Positions 23,001-34,026 of a stretch of DNA of 64,000 bases are shown one piece after another. The notes under the pieces were generated by a model. It saw nothing but the letters and a program-made list of their open reading frames with translations, did no database searches and was not told the origin of the DNA. The stretch comes from Saksenaea vasiformis B4078 (taxonomy: Eukaryota > Mucoromycota > Mucoromycetes > Mucorales > Saksenaeaceae), in the NCBI GenBank assembly GCA_000697055.1, contig JNDT01001564.1:113955-177954 (forward strand). Reading direction: 5' to 3'. The first letter of the stretch is position 1. Each line of letters starts with the position of its first letter. The position numbers and the translations under genes were made by a program.

Positions 23001-23834
23001 ATGAAATCAATGTCAAGTGTATGCATGACTACAACTGAAAGGCAATTATCGGACTTGGATTTTCGTGGGCCTTTGACGCCACCTGCCGAGGTTAAATCCG
23101 ATCGTCGCAAAGAAGGTCGTAAAGCTTCGGTCACATTTGATCTCTCTAATATTCCACCCACACCTGCAAACGAATTCAATGATGGTCCATTATTGTCTCC
23201 ATCGATATCCTCTCCCGGGTCAGTCAGCTCCATAGATATCAACGCCCAGGCCGTGCCTGACTCAATTTTAGTCGCACTACTTGACAGAGAAAAGGAAATA
23301 GGTGATCTTGTAAGGCATAATCATGCCTTTTTTTCCTCATTACAGGCACATCTTCACTCCAAATGGTCACAGTTTGAGCATACTCTGTATTGTCCTCGCA
23401 GTCAAATGCCCGATGCCGATTGGATGGAACAGATTGGAACAGCACTGAAAGGAACCCCGTCTTTACTTGAAAAGTTCAAAGAGTTGGTTGGATATATGGG
23501 AGACGATGATGATAATGATGCTGATGATGATGATGATCACGCCACCTCATACGAACACCCATCCTTTGCAGACGTTGACCTGACATTAATCCGTGACTAC
23601 CCTGCTGTGTTGGAGAATTTTCCGGAATCTTATCCACAATTCTTCACTAACTGTTGGCAAACTATGGCCAATGAGAAACATTACAATTCTTTTGCACAGA
23701 CGCTGTATGCTTCACGCCATGATATACCTGATGATATTTGGGAAACAAGGATCTACGATCGACTTGATCGGTGGCCAGATTTGGTCGCGCAACTCAAAGA
23801 AATTGTCGCATACGAGGTCGAAAGAGATGACTAG
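23001..23834 (+). CDS. Orphan protein with internal duplicated ~65-residue module
   Basis: A single-exon frame of about 277 aa from the ATG at 23001 (MKSMSSVCMTTTERQ). The N-terminal third is Ser/Pro-rich and disordered (GPLTPPAEVK, IPPTPANEF, SPSISSPGSVSS), with possible phosphorylation sites. Two related helical modules follow, separated by an Asp-rich linker (DDDDNDADDDDD). Module 1 has F-x-S-LQAHLHSKW, MPDADWMEQIGTALKGTP and LLEKFKELVGYM. Module 2 has FFTNCWQTM, IPDDIWETRIYDRLDRWP and LVAQLKEIVAYEVERDD. The repeated pattern is (M/I)PD-D-W-(3)-I-x(3)-L-x(3)-P-(2)-(L/V)-x(3)-(F/L)KE-(L/I)V-Y. I do not recognise the family, and no catalytic motif is seen. An alternative upstream ATG would add a hydrophobic stretch that I consider leader sequence. 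Confidence 0.75.
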   Translation: MKSMSSVCMTTTERQLSDLDFRGPLTPPAEVKSDRRKEGRKASVTFDLSNIPPTPANEFNDGPLLSPSISSPGSVSSIDINAQAVPDSILVALLDREKEIGDLVRHNHAFFSSLQAHLHSKWSQFEHTLYCPRSQMPDADWMEQIGTALKGTPSLLEKFKELVGYMGDDDDNDADDDDDHATSYEHPSFADVDLTLIRDYPAVLENFPESYPQFFTNCWQTMANEKHYNSFAQTLYASRHDIPDDIWETRIYDRLDRWPDLVAQLKEIVAYEVERDD

Positions 23835-26800
23835 TAGCAAATATAATGCCTCATTATTTTTTTCTTCCTTTTTTTTTCTTCTTTTTATATATACGCTATC
23901 TTTCTAAAACTCATTAAATTCTTTTTCGCGGTAAAACAAGGAAATGCTTAAAACAGAATGCACATACTGAAACTGGGTATTGGGGAAAATTGCGTGTGAA
24001 ACGGCAGATTAGATCAGCTGCCTTTGTGAAACGTCAAGAAATCGATATGACGACGGTTCCGTGACGAAAACAGAAACTGCTATTATTGCATCCTTCCCAC
24101 TGCTCTCGCACTAATTTACTCACACAATACCCCTTTATGTAACAAATTCAGGAATCATGCCATGACATCTGACAAGGAGAAATAACTTCTTCGTGGTCGG
24201 TGCTTTGCAGTTTATTGATCATAAAATTCCGTAGACGACACGTAGTCTTATTTCGACCGGAAGCTCGAAAAAAGAGAATAAGGTTTCTCGCGTAGAAGCG
24301 CTATTGATTTGGTAATGGATGGAAGGCTGCTTTATGAATGCATAGTAGAGCCTAGGAATGAAAAGTCAATAAGAGTGTGCATATAAAGGGAACACAGATA
24401 CCATGCAGAGAGTAGGAACAGCATGCTTCTTCGTATGTAAAAGCTCTGCTTGTGATGCTATACGCAGGCACATAATAAAAGAGTCGTGACAAAATCATCG
24501 CAACCGTTAGCCACGAAGTAAATGCTTCCCTTTTTGTTCTGCAGGACTGTAACGACGATATACAAGGATAAGTGGAAGGGGTGTGATTAAATGAAATAGC
24601 TTACAGGACCACCAAGCACTGCATGGCAAACGGACTTGCTGAGTGCCCAAAATAGAAGGTGCCAACTAGCGCAGGGTGCACGAAAAATTGACGTGCCAGC
24701 TGAAACCACAGAATAGCGTAGTATACACGGAAAGTCATCCGAAGTTGTTTGGTTAGTTAGCGTTGTTATGAGCCTCCTGATGCTATTACTCTGAAGCACG
24801 ATGATTTTATTTCGCTGTTAACCCCTTCAAGGAACATAAGGAACCGGTCGAAAATCGCGCATCTATACTTCTTTCACTAAGGACTTTCTACAGTCAGGAT
24901 GGAAATGATGTGACCTACCCTCCACCGATGATAAAATACGTCATAAAAAGCAGATGCAAATACAGAAGTGGCTGATCAATTTAGCTTCCATTGATAGTGA
25001 AGAAAAGCACGGATGTCTACTACATGAAGCCAAAACAAAAAAAAATCTCCAATAACAAACAAACAGATGTCATGGACATGAAAGTATATATCGGAAAAAA
25101 AGTAATCAGAAGAAGTCTACAAAGAGATAGAGCCATGTTGGTCAAAGGAAGATAATCGTCCATGTCAAAAGCATTAAATTATGGGGTCCTTATGACATAG
25201 ATCCTATCATATCGCGAATGGAGCCACAAAATTGCCCAGCTGGTAGCATTATTTGGGGTCGTTCTAGCTTGTGTGCCTTTAAAGAAGCTGGTCTCGATAA
25301 ATTCTACCACTTTCTTCAGAGACAAAGAATGCAATACAGAAATATTCTGAAGTTCTAGAAAGTAATGAGTGCTGTGTTATTTCTATTTCTGGACAAAGAG
25401 AGATCACGCGGATAGCACCAGAGTGGACAAAGACACCTGATAGGTTTTTGCTTGTTAATCGATTGCCTACGCTTATACTGTTTCTCGAACGAATTTTTAT
25501 GCTATTCTATATAGGTTTGCGTCGATGAAGAGCCAACTTCGCTCTAAGGAAGGAATTGAATAGGCAGTTATTAGTATGTCGTTTGACAACAAATCCGTAC
25601 TCTGCTACAGGAACGTGGTCCCTCGATGGACACGAAGTTTACATAGAATAGCATAAAATGTACTCACTGCTTAGTAGTTGGAGTAATTCTTGGATGGATG
25701 TCATCTCTACTTACCTCCGAGGACTATTCCCACGCATTCATGGGTGACACACCCCGCACTGCAACGGCTTGGGGGATGGGAGCACACAGCGTGGAGCCCG
25801 TTGAGAGCTGCGGACCATAGTGAATGTAAACAATACATCAAAGCGCGATGAACGAAGATTCTGTATATGTAGTCATCCCCGTGCGTACCGGCGATGTTTT
25901 AAAGGAAACAGAGCTAAAGAAAGAAATAAGATTTATGCAGAAAATTGTTATAATGAACCAGCGAAATACGTCTTTGATCCGATATAAAAGCTTATACCTC
26001 TCTGCGCAAAAACTCGATGCTCTTCGGCGCAAGTTTGATGTGGTGCTAATGCAAAGTAATATATTTCGCTGACGCAATCCGGTGATTTTGCATGTCGCTG
26101 TGATACTCAGCGGCCATATTGTAGATTCTCCTGCAACCGTACCCTAATGTACACTCAGATTTCATCGGTCTCACGTAGAATGGTACTCTGTGCATTTAAT
26201 GTTTAAGTTTATTTCCATGTCTGGATTCCTTCTTGTAAAGAAAAGAAAAACTTATGTCTCTTATCACTTCTATTTGAATACTTGCGACTTTTGCCACATG
26301 CATAAAGATATATATAACGAACAGGCTGGAAATAAGTCCACAGAATCGACAGCGGTAGATATGGGCACAACGCAAACGCTTTCTAATACGAAGCTTGTGT
26401 GAGAAACAATGCATGCAGTTGCTATCGTCTTGTGCAGATCTGTCCAAGGACTTTCTATCAGCTGTCATGCGCCGTTTGCATTCAGACTTCACGTTTTGTG
26501 TTTACTCGATTTATCCTACAATTATGCTTTTAGATTGTTTGGCGTTAGCCTCCACGTCGGAAGTAGTCCTTTCCCGTGCTATGCTCTTGAACCTTGCGTT
26601 GAAGGCAGATTCTTATGCATCAACCCAAAATGTATTCAAGAAACAGTAATATTGACTGAGTCCATGTAATTTATGTTACCTACATTGGTAATTCCCAATT
26701 GCAATCAGATCTGCCGTAAAATGATGTATAATATGCGGAAATATAAGCATTGGGCTTTTACAACCAGCGAACAAAACGACTGAAATCAAGCATGCATAGA

Positions 26801-26915
26801 GCTTGTACCTACGACCTAGTTCTGTAAATTCGTCACTTAAACATCTCACTATCTCTTAGACACAGGCAGTTATCCGCTGGAACACAACTCTCGATACATT
26901 CTGACTTCTTTATGT
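23835..26915. other. Gene-poor region with one MITE-like copy
   Basis: Three kilobases with no recognisable gene apart from the MITE-like element at 25491-25663. A 74-codon plus frame at 25848-26072 and frames at 26395-26670 are open but carry no motif. Confidence 0.45.
25491..25663. mobile_element. MITE-like element, copy B
   Basis: Imperfect terminal inverted repeats: the left end reads TTTTTATGCTATTCTATATA, then GGTTTGCGTCGATG; the right end in reverse reads ATTTTATGCTATTCTATGTA, then AACTTCGTGTCCATCG, about 30 matching positions. The interior shares blocks with 12957-13112. Length about 170 bp, non-coding. Confidence 0.6.
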
Positions 26916-29271
26916 TTATTGCGGTGGTGGGGGCATCATGAATCCGCCAGCAGGACTACCAGACGGTGCTCCATATCCAGGTGCAGGCCCATAACCTGGG
27001 TGAGATGGTAATAGATGACGTTTGCTTTGCGTGTGCAAGTGGTAGCCAGCTTGACCAAACACCAGCTTTGGCACGTCTACCAGGTAACCCATGGTTCCCT
27101 TTTTACCAACCTCCTTTTCGGCTTGAATCCAAAAATTCAATTTGCCGGTTTGTTCGTCGAAGTAGCCTGCACAATAGTTGCGCATACCCATCAGCTTTTT
27201 GTTTTGTCTCTGCAAATAGTATATGTAAATATAGCTGATTCGATCACACCATGATTGAAATTTACCGTGTTGCCATTTGGAGATCGCTTAAACAAATTAT
27301 ACATTCGTTCTTCAGTATTGCCGTTGAATGTGATATAAGATGAATTTTGGTTCAGTATAGTCAGTAGTGCCTGTGGTGGAGGTCTAATAACACATGTTAG
27401 TCTTGTGTTCTCTTTTGCCACGACAACTTACACATTCACGATCGCGCTTGAAATAATCTGCACCATGAAGAATGGATCTCCTTCTTCTTTGTCTTTCATA
27501 TCCTTAGAATACAGCTTGCCTGCACCACAACAATGCACCTATAGTTCGGATGAATTCATGGATAGTATCCTTCGTATACAACTTACATCACCCCCAAGGA
27601 ACGACACACGAACAGATCGATCACGCGCATATTGCTGCAATCGCATGATAAGTTGTTTTCTTTCGAGCTCGTGGTTGCCAGCTGTCCAATCTATAGATCC
27701 CATCAGTACCTTCGCTTTACTTCGCTTGAATCTTACGGTCATTCATATCATCCAACAACTCTGGATCACCGTTCCACTTGTTCAGTGAACCGCTTATGAT
27801 ATCACCCAAGGCCCCGGTTTTCCCCGCCAGTGTAGCAAGATTGAATCCTGCCGCACCGTCCATTGCTTTTTCGAAAAGAGTCAGGCGTGGATAGATAAGC
27901 GGAACGCCAGTAAGGACCATGAGATGCTTGATAGTATTGGGAAGACGATGAAGCGCGTTAAAGACTATTTCATACGTCTGTTTGGTGCAAACGTCGAATT
28001 TTGTTCTCTCGCCACGGCAATCCAACAGCACCATGCCAATATCAGGACCAAGGGTAGTTATAATATGGTTGCAGAATTTTTGACTTCCCCTGATCATCCC
28101 ATGACGTGGGGCAAGATCTTCTGTTGTATGCTGTTGGAACAGATAATAAAAGCGAGAGGCATTGGCGAACAGAACTGTTATCAAATTCATGTATTAGTCC
28201 ACGTGCACGCCAATTACATTTTTAACGCACCTTGAAAACAATCTGCCTGCTGCATATCGGCGGGATACGAACCATATCCATCAATAATATCCTAGTAGCT
28301 TCCTTTCAATAACTGAGGTGACATAGAAGTTGCTTCATAGCTTACGTGATCATCCCACATATTCAGTGACGGGATCGTAGCAAATGCCTTGGCGACCGCG
28401 GGATTATCTTTGAATCTAATTACTTTCGTTAGCATCTCTACAGGTAGTCGAAACGAAAATTATCTCTGTACCCGAAGTTCTTCACGTAATTCCAGAAATA
28501 GAAGTGTTCAAGTCCGTCGCGCATCGTCTGCGGTAACTGCATTTGAATACGCTTTTTGGGGTCTTTCTCGTCATTCCATGGCTTCATAAAGTCTTCTTTA
28601 ATCAACCGATCCTGGTATAGCTGATCACCCCCACCGAGCAGCACGTGAAATGGCATCACTTCGTGCCTATCCAACACGTCCTGCCACAGAGGCGCCGTTT
28701 TCTCACCAAATTTGTCCTTCAGCTCCTGTGGAATATCTGAAAAGCCATTACACGAGTAAAACATGAAACGCATGGATTCGGTGATCGCTGGTAGATGGAA
28801 TGTAAAAGACGTGGAGACGGCATTGCTCGAATAGGTTGCTATCTGAGACTCAGCTGTCAATGGTAGACGAAGCTCGTAGCGCCAAAAGTAGTACTGATGG
28901 CGGAATACATCGAGTTTTTCTCCGTGGGCATTGACTGTGTGCGTTTTCCCGCTTGGTGATGTCAATTGTACCTGGAGCGTTGGAGCATGGTGATCGTTTG
29001 AAACAATAAGTACTGAACCGCGCCAAGTACGGGTGTTGTAGTCAATGTCAATGTAACGCAATAGTGGTCCACATACGACCTCTCCTGGCTGATGACTTCC
29101 CGAATGATGCCCGAAATGAGGCACATGGAAACGATGATGATGTGCAGAGTCGCTGATACTCATTCTGTTAAACTCTGGGATAGGTGCCCCTGACCCCTCA
29201 TATGAGCCCGAGGGCGGGTAGCCTCCATGTGTGTTAGGACTGTGCGGTTGGTGTGGTGTATTGGGATACAT
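26916..29271 (-). CDS. PhoD-like metallophosphatase, fungal type
   Basis: A multi-exon gene starting at the ATG at 29271 (MYPNTPHQPH). A Pro/Gly/His/Ser-rich N-terminus is followed by a beta-rich domain and a PhoD-type phosphatase domain. Metal-site landmarks are in order: LLGGGDQLYQD in exon 1; NMWDDH joined across an intron (about 28343-28286) to DIIDGYGSYP; TAGNHELERKQLIMRL; and VSFLGGDV. The C-terminal exons give NSSYITFNGNTEERMY and MGYLVDVPKLVFGQ, ending in a Pro/Gly-rich tail (GYGPAPGYGAP…PPPPQ). PhoD enzymes are phosphomono/diesterases using Fe/Ca or similar metals. No signal peptide is visible, so a cytoplasmic or peripheral location is inferred. Substrate unknown. Several internal introns are approximate. 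The reading open to 29346 has no in-frame ATG upstream. Confidence 0.88.
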
Positions 29272-30904
29272 TGGAGAAACAGAGGTAAAAAAGCAAAAAG
29301 TCGCCTTTGTGCTTAAAGTCTGACAGTCTTTGCACGACTCCGCCACAAGTTAGCTCTAGGAAGATTGGATCCCTAAAAAAGAAATGGACATCTTGGCATG
29401 TTCCTTATTGATCAGGATAGCTGCCAGTGGGAATTCACAAAGCGTAGCAAGGATGGTCAGCTGATGGGCTGATACCTTGAGACCTATTAGCTTCACAATC
29501 TCTACGATGATGCCTTTCCTCTAAGTATTTAGTGCATTTGAGGATCGTCGGTGCACGGATTCTCATAATGACTTTTCAATCAGCGCTCGATCATGAGACT
29601 TACAAGGATCTCGCGTCGTCTTTTTCATGTTCTATTTGATGTACAGTGTTCGTTGGTTATTGCAACGGAAGAGTTTTGGAAAGCTAAATGCTGTAACATG
29701 CAAAAAGTAGTTGCGGGTTTTTCCCCTGAATAAAGCAGATAGTTTCGGCTGGCAAAGGTGAAATTTTAACTTGGCACGTGAGGAAAACCATTGTAGCGGC
29801 AGTGACATTTTTATTTGACGGCTCGATGACGAAGTTTCAGTAACAGTAGTGGATAAGGATTAGAGCATGTTTATTAAAATGTGGCCATCAAATGTTAGCA
29901 TCTGAAGCACATGAACCTATGCCGACCAGACTGATCTATTTTGATCCATCCATTTGGTTCGTCAAGCGCTATGGAGGAGACATGGTAAATAATTTCGGCA
30001 GTAGCGTAGATAACAGGGCTAGCGTAAATTCTACACTGCTATAAACGGTTTTGTATCCATGAAGAACCAACTTTATGCTATAAAGTAACAAAGTATGCGC
30101 TCTCAATATATCAGTTAAAGCTGTAACCCCATAGCCACGGATACTTGATCTACATTTAGACACTACTTGTTCGGGTAGAAATAAAAAGGCCACTCATCAG
30201 CAGTCCCTCTGATACACCCTTGAAGCGTATAGCTAGACACTTATAGGTGCTTCTTCCGCACCTTACGCTGGATTTTTGTCTGATTTTAGAATCAGCTAGT
30301 TTTGAGAACTAACTACTGCAGAGGATTCGAAGCACGAAGCAGCATCTACCGATCTGTCGTAAAAAACGAAGAACGTTGTGTGACAACATTTGCTTCCGCA
30401 ACTAATGAACACAGGTTACACCACATCCTAGACGATCCGGGGCAGAGGTCGTGCAGCTTGGTCGACAGAAGACAAGATGTGAGCGATCCTAAATATGGCA
30501 GATTGAAGTATTTACCCGGGATATAAAGTGAAGGAAGCTGAATCACGGAAATGTGTCTCATCCTCTTTAAATGCTCTCTTTAACATGATTCCCGAATTGA
30601 CCCAATAACGTCACCAATGAATTGGGATGAATGAAAATAACATTTCAACACGTTCATTTCTTTTGAGAGCAGTTTAATTTTGAAAGGATTGACGTTTCCA
30701 TCCACGCGAAAATGATGGACATCTTAACCATTCATGCAGGTCTCTTTTGTCAGCGATTTTTAACTTCAAACTCTGTAATCAGGTTCCAGCGGATACAGGA
30801 TGGCGCTGTGTATATAGTTTATAAGAACAAAATTGTATGACATTTTGTGATACATATTAGATAAAAGTTCTAATGGGATTGCACATATAAACGCATGTGC
30901 ACCC
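29272..30904. other. Gene-poor region with MITE-family fragment
   Basis: No gene is recognised. Around 30012-30080 the sequence AGCGTAAATTCTACACTGCTATAAACGG is followed by ATCCATGAAGAACCAACTTTATGC, resembling an end of the MITE-like family. The left part is the presumed promoter of the PhoD gene. Confidence 0.4.
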
Positions 30905-31919
30905 TCAGCTAAAGGCGTGTGCGTCAGATGTTAGGAAAGAAACTTGGCGGTATGATGAGCAGATATGGACGTACCGTACGTAGTTACTTGGGATCATACC
31001 AATAGTGCCATCTGATTTGCGTGCTTGCCACCAGCTTCCTTTCTTGTCATGTACGAAGAGAGTTTCGCCTTTTGTAAACGATAACTCATTCGGATCTTGC
31101 TCGTTGGCCTCGACTTATTCGTATCCTTGTAAGTATTCTGGTCTTTGTATTATCCAGTAACACACTTACAAGAGTGTAATGCCAAAACAGGGATATTATA
31201 CTCTGCATGAGGAGACAAGAAAACAGTGGTACCACTAGGCTCAAGATTAGGTGGACTAGGGATGTACGCAGGCATGGACATGTGCTCATCATCATGCGAT
31301 GATGGATAGATGGGGATTGATGATTGGCAATTTTGAACAGGTACCATCTCGCCAAACATAGGGATCGGGTGAACATTTCCGTTATAAACACATGGTATCT
31401 CTCTTTGTATGCCGAACAGAAAGATCCATGAGAACTACGTAGTAATGCGTTAATCATGCTGTGTGGGATCTGTTTCTTATAGTTTTCACCTGTGCTACCA
31501 AAAGTACAATATAGCCTGCAGCAATTACGGACAACGAAGCCTTACTTGAGCCAAGATGGTCCGAAATTTCAGTAGTTGCATAAGGGATACCGACAGCTGT
31601 CAGTGCCAAGATCTAGTAAAGTAGGTCATATAGCCATGGTATCCTTTCAGATTGGACAGGGCGTACCATGCCTTGGTAAGTGGCCACTGCGTCTGTACAG
31701 ACAATGGCACAGACAAAAATTACGAGGCAAAAATCAAAGGTGATGACCCACCAAGATATAGCATAAATCTTTGTCCCCGTAACGCACAGACCCACAAAAG
31801 AGATCAGCCATCCAATCTGCAGATTTTGATTAGACGGTCGCTCATGGACTAATCAATGTAGGGGAGCTTACGATAGCCAGTACGCAACTTGAAATAACCA
31901 ACGGGTTAATGGTGCACAT
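30905..31919 (-). CDS. SHO1: Osmosensor SHO1-like protein (4 TM segments + SH3)
   Basis: A SHO1-type plasma-membrane osmosensor, which in yeast recruits Pbs2 and Ste11/Ste50 to the HOG pathway through its SH3 domain. Exon 1 (from the ATG at 31919) encodes [15 protein letters not shown] (TM1). Exon 2 gives [13 protein letters not shown] and [18 protein letters not shown] (TM2 and TM3 regions); the next exon gives [11 protein letters not shown] and [14 protein letters not shown] (TM4); then [13 protein letters not shown] at the membrane edge. A Ser/Pro linker ([18 protein letters not shown]) leads to the SH3 domain: [20 protein letters not shown], then [20 protein letters not shown]. The ALYDY-like, WW and PSNY signatures are all there. 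The exact end is uncertain: after PSNYV the frame runs about 22 more residues, or an intron may shorten it. Confidence 0.88.
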
Positions 31920-32374
31920 AATTGTACGGAAAAAAAGAAAGAAAGTAACAAGTAGAGAAGCAACTGTACCTACACCAACAGAAAAAGATTGCATACTAAA
32001 TCAGACCAACGGAGCTCAAATGGTCGAATCGAAAATCAACTTGCAGCGTAACTGTGCATCACCGTTTATAAGGTAAAATACAGGGAAGGAAAGTGATTAT
32101 GCATGCGAAAGAAGAGAGAAACATCAGAAGAAAAAGAGAAGTAGGCTAATGGGAAGGGAAAATAAAAAAGGATGGGTAGATAACAAGGAAGACACACCCG
32201 CACACACACCACCGCACAGACACACAGACACATAGCGCACACATACACAGCGATACATATAAATATATATATGTAGAAAGAGTTAACCAGTGAGAAAGTG
32301 AGAATACGAGAGAAGACAAGGGCGGATGCGTGCGGTATTGGGTGTATCTATTATCACGTTGCTATTGTGATTCA
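31920..32374. repeat. Intergenic DNA with CA-rich microsatellite
   Basis: An ACAC-rich stretch lies at about 32190-32252 (ACACACCC, CACACACACC, CAGACACACAG). The region is otherwise the SHO1 upstream region and the septin 3' flank; no gene is seen. Confidence 0.7.
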
Positions 32375-33511
32375 TCAAATCTTAGTCAGATCCTCGAGAA
32401 TCTTTTGGCTCAAGTCCATACTCTTCAATTTCGTTGCTCGCTTGATCAACAAGCGTTCCGTACGATATTCCTCGTAGTATTTCTCCACCGTTTCTGTTTT
32501 CAGGAAAGTACGGTGTGTAGTTAACAACATCGTTTTCAGTTGGTTAAAATCGCTGTATCGATCGTTCATGCAGTCAATTGTTCCCCAGCCGTAGTCACGT
32601 CCAATTTTCACGCCCCCAGATCCCTGAACTTCGATAGGACGTCCGGTTTCCGGGTCATCTTCATAGGCAATAACGGTAAAAGGAACAAGTTGGAGATAGT
32701 CGATAAAGGCCTGTGACTCCTCATCCTCTTCTTCGTAATTGAACTGCTGCAAAAATTCTTCTAGCGTCGACCTCTCTGTTCCTGATTTTTTGTTTTCATC
32801 TTCCTCATTTTCCTCTTCTTCATCCTCTGGTTCTTCCACTGGCATACCGTAGAGTGGTATCTTGTGTTCTGTGTAAACGCTTTGGAGTACGGCCGGTTTT
32901 AGTCGGTTGCGTTGAGCACGTGTCAGCATGTCGGCCTTGCCGATGACGGGGATTACGTTCACGCGCTTTGATAGACGAGTTAGGATGCGGATATCATATT
33001 CACCCAATGAATGCTTTGTAGGATCAATGAAGTACAGACAAGCATGCACTTGCGTGTCTACTGCTTTAGGGTTACGCTTGACCTTGTTTTCCTAAAAAAT
33101 TCCAAATCTTTTTGGTTAGACTTTTCATTTTTCTTGCATTTACTCTTTTACCTCAGCTAAAGTCAGATCAAACTGGTGTTCAATGTAACCCAAGATATCG
33201 TGCAGCTGCTTATCCACGAGATAATCAGTCTGAAACCCAGGGGTGTCTATCAGCGTCAGCGCCATTCTTTCAGCCGCCACTTCGATATCCACAGTAACAG
33301 TATATGGTTCAGACGTTTTACATAACGGGCCTTCGAGATGTTTCTTCGTCTCATTTGCTTCCTTGAGGAATGAATCTCGGCGGGCTTTCGACATCTCCAG
33401 TTTAAGTGCTTCCACCAGTGTTCTGACAAACGAGGTTTTCCCGACTCCCGAGAAGCCAACCACCATCACATTGAAATGAGAAAGAGTGTTCTTTCGTGAC
33501 CGAGGTGACAT
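32375..33511 (-). CDS. Septin-family GTPase with acidic insert
   Basis: Two exons, 33152-33511 and 32375-33091 (GT-AG, phase 0), give about 358 aa. The N-terminus is short (MSPRSRKNTLSHF), followed by the septin opening FNVMVVGFSGVGKTSFVRTL, whose P-loop GFSGVGKT ends in T where classical septins more often have S. G3 is LIDTPGF; HACLYFIDPTKHSL is the septin unique block; G4 is VIGKADMLT. After the G4 region comes an insert unlike canonical septins: EEPEDEEEENEEDENKK and NYEEEDEESQ. The C-terminus keeps DYGWGTIDCMNDRYSDFNQLK and TTHRTFLK and ends LTKI with only a short helical tail, not a long coiled coil. Septins form filaments at septa and growth sites. It is probably a divergent septin paralogue; assembly partners cannot be told. 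Confidence 0.9.
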
Positions 33512-34026
33512 GTTACTTGCGTCAACGAAATTCAACTGAAGGAAGTGAAAAAGAGAATTTTTTTTAAACAGAAAGAGACTAATAAATAAGCAATATTCGA
33601 AGCTCGTCCGTCATAACCAAGTATGTCGCGTGCCCTGTTTCTTGTGTAGCGTAACATGGCACAGATTTATCCAGCCAATCTTTTTGCAACCAATTTGAAT
33701 CCCACCTTCTCCTTTTCTTTTTTGGCTACCAGCTTGCTAGATCTACTAGTTACAATACAGTATCTGAACCCTAGATCTCACCTGTGACTCAAGAAACAAA
33801 TCAGAAAAATGTAATGTTGTGTTTGATTCTCTTACCTGATCCAGAGTTCACGATAACTCCTGTCATGGCAACAGGTCCCGATCCACTCAACCTTCATTTG
33901 GTAGAAAGTGTTATTATCGCAAGGGCAGAGGTAGCACTTACTCTTCACAGAGCTTCCATGGAAAGGTCGCGCACCTTTAAAACATGGATGTAATATTAGT
34001 ATACATGTGATATAGTTGACAGTAAT
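33512..34026. other. Intergenic region, nothing recognised
   Basis: The septin upstream region. A 69-codon plus frame at 33784-33993 is open but has no motif. It borders the 3' end of the Fanzor-like relic. Confidence 0.45.

Noticed and set aside
25848..26072. 74-codon plus frame as a small gene
   Set aside because: No motif, no clear promoter, and its shadow frame on the other strand is equally open.
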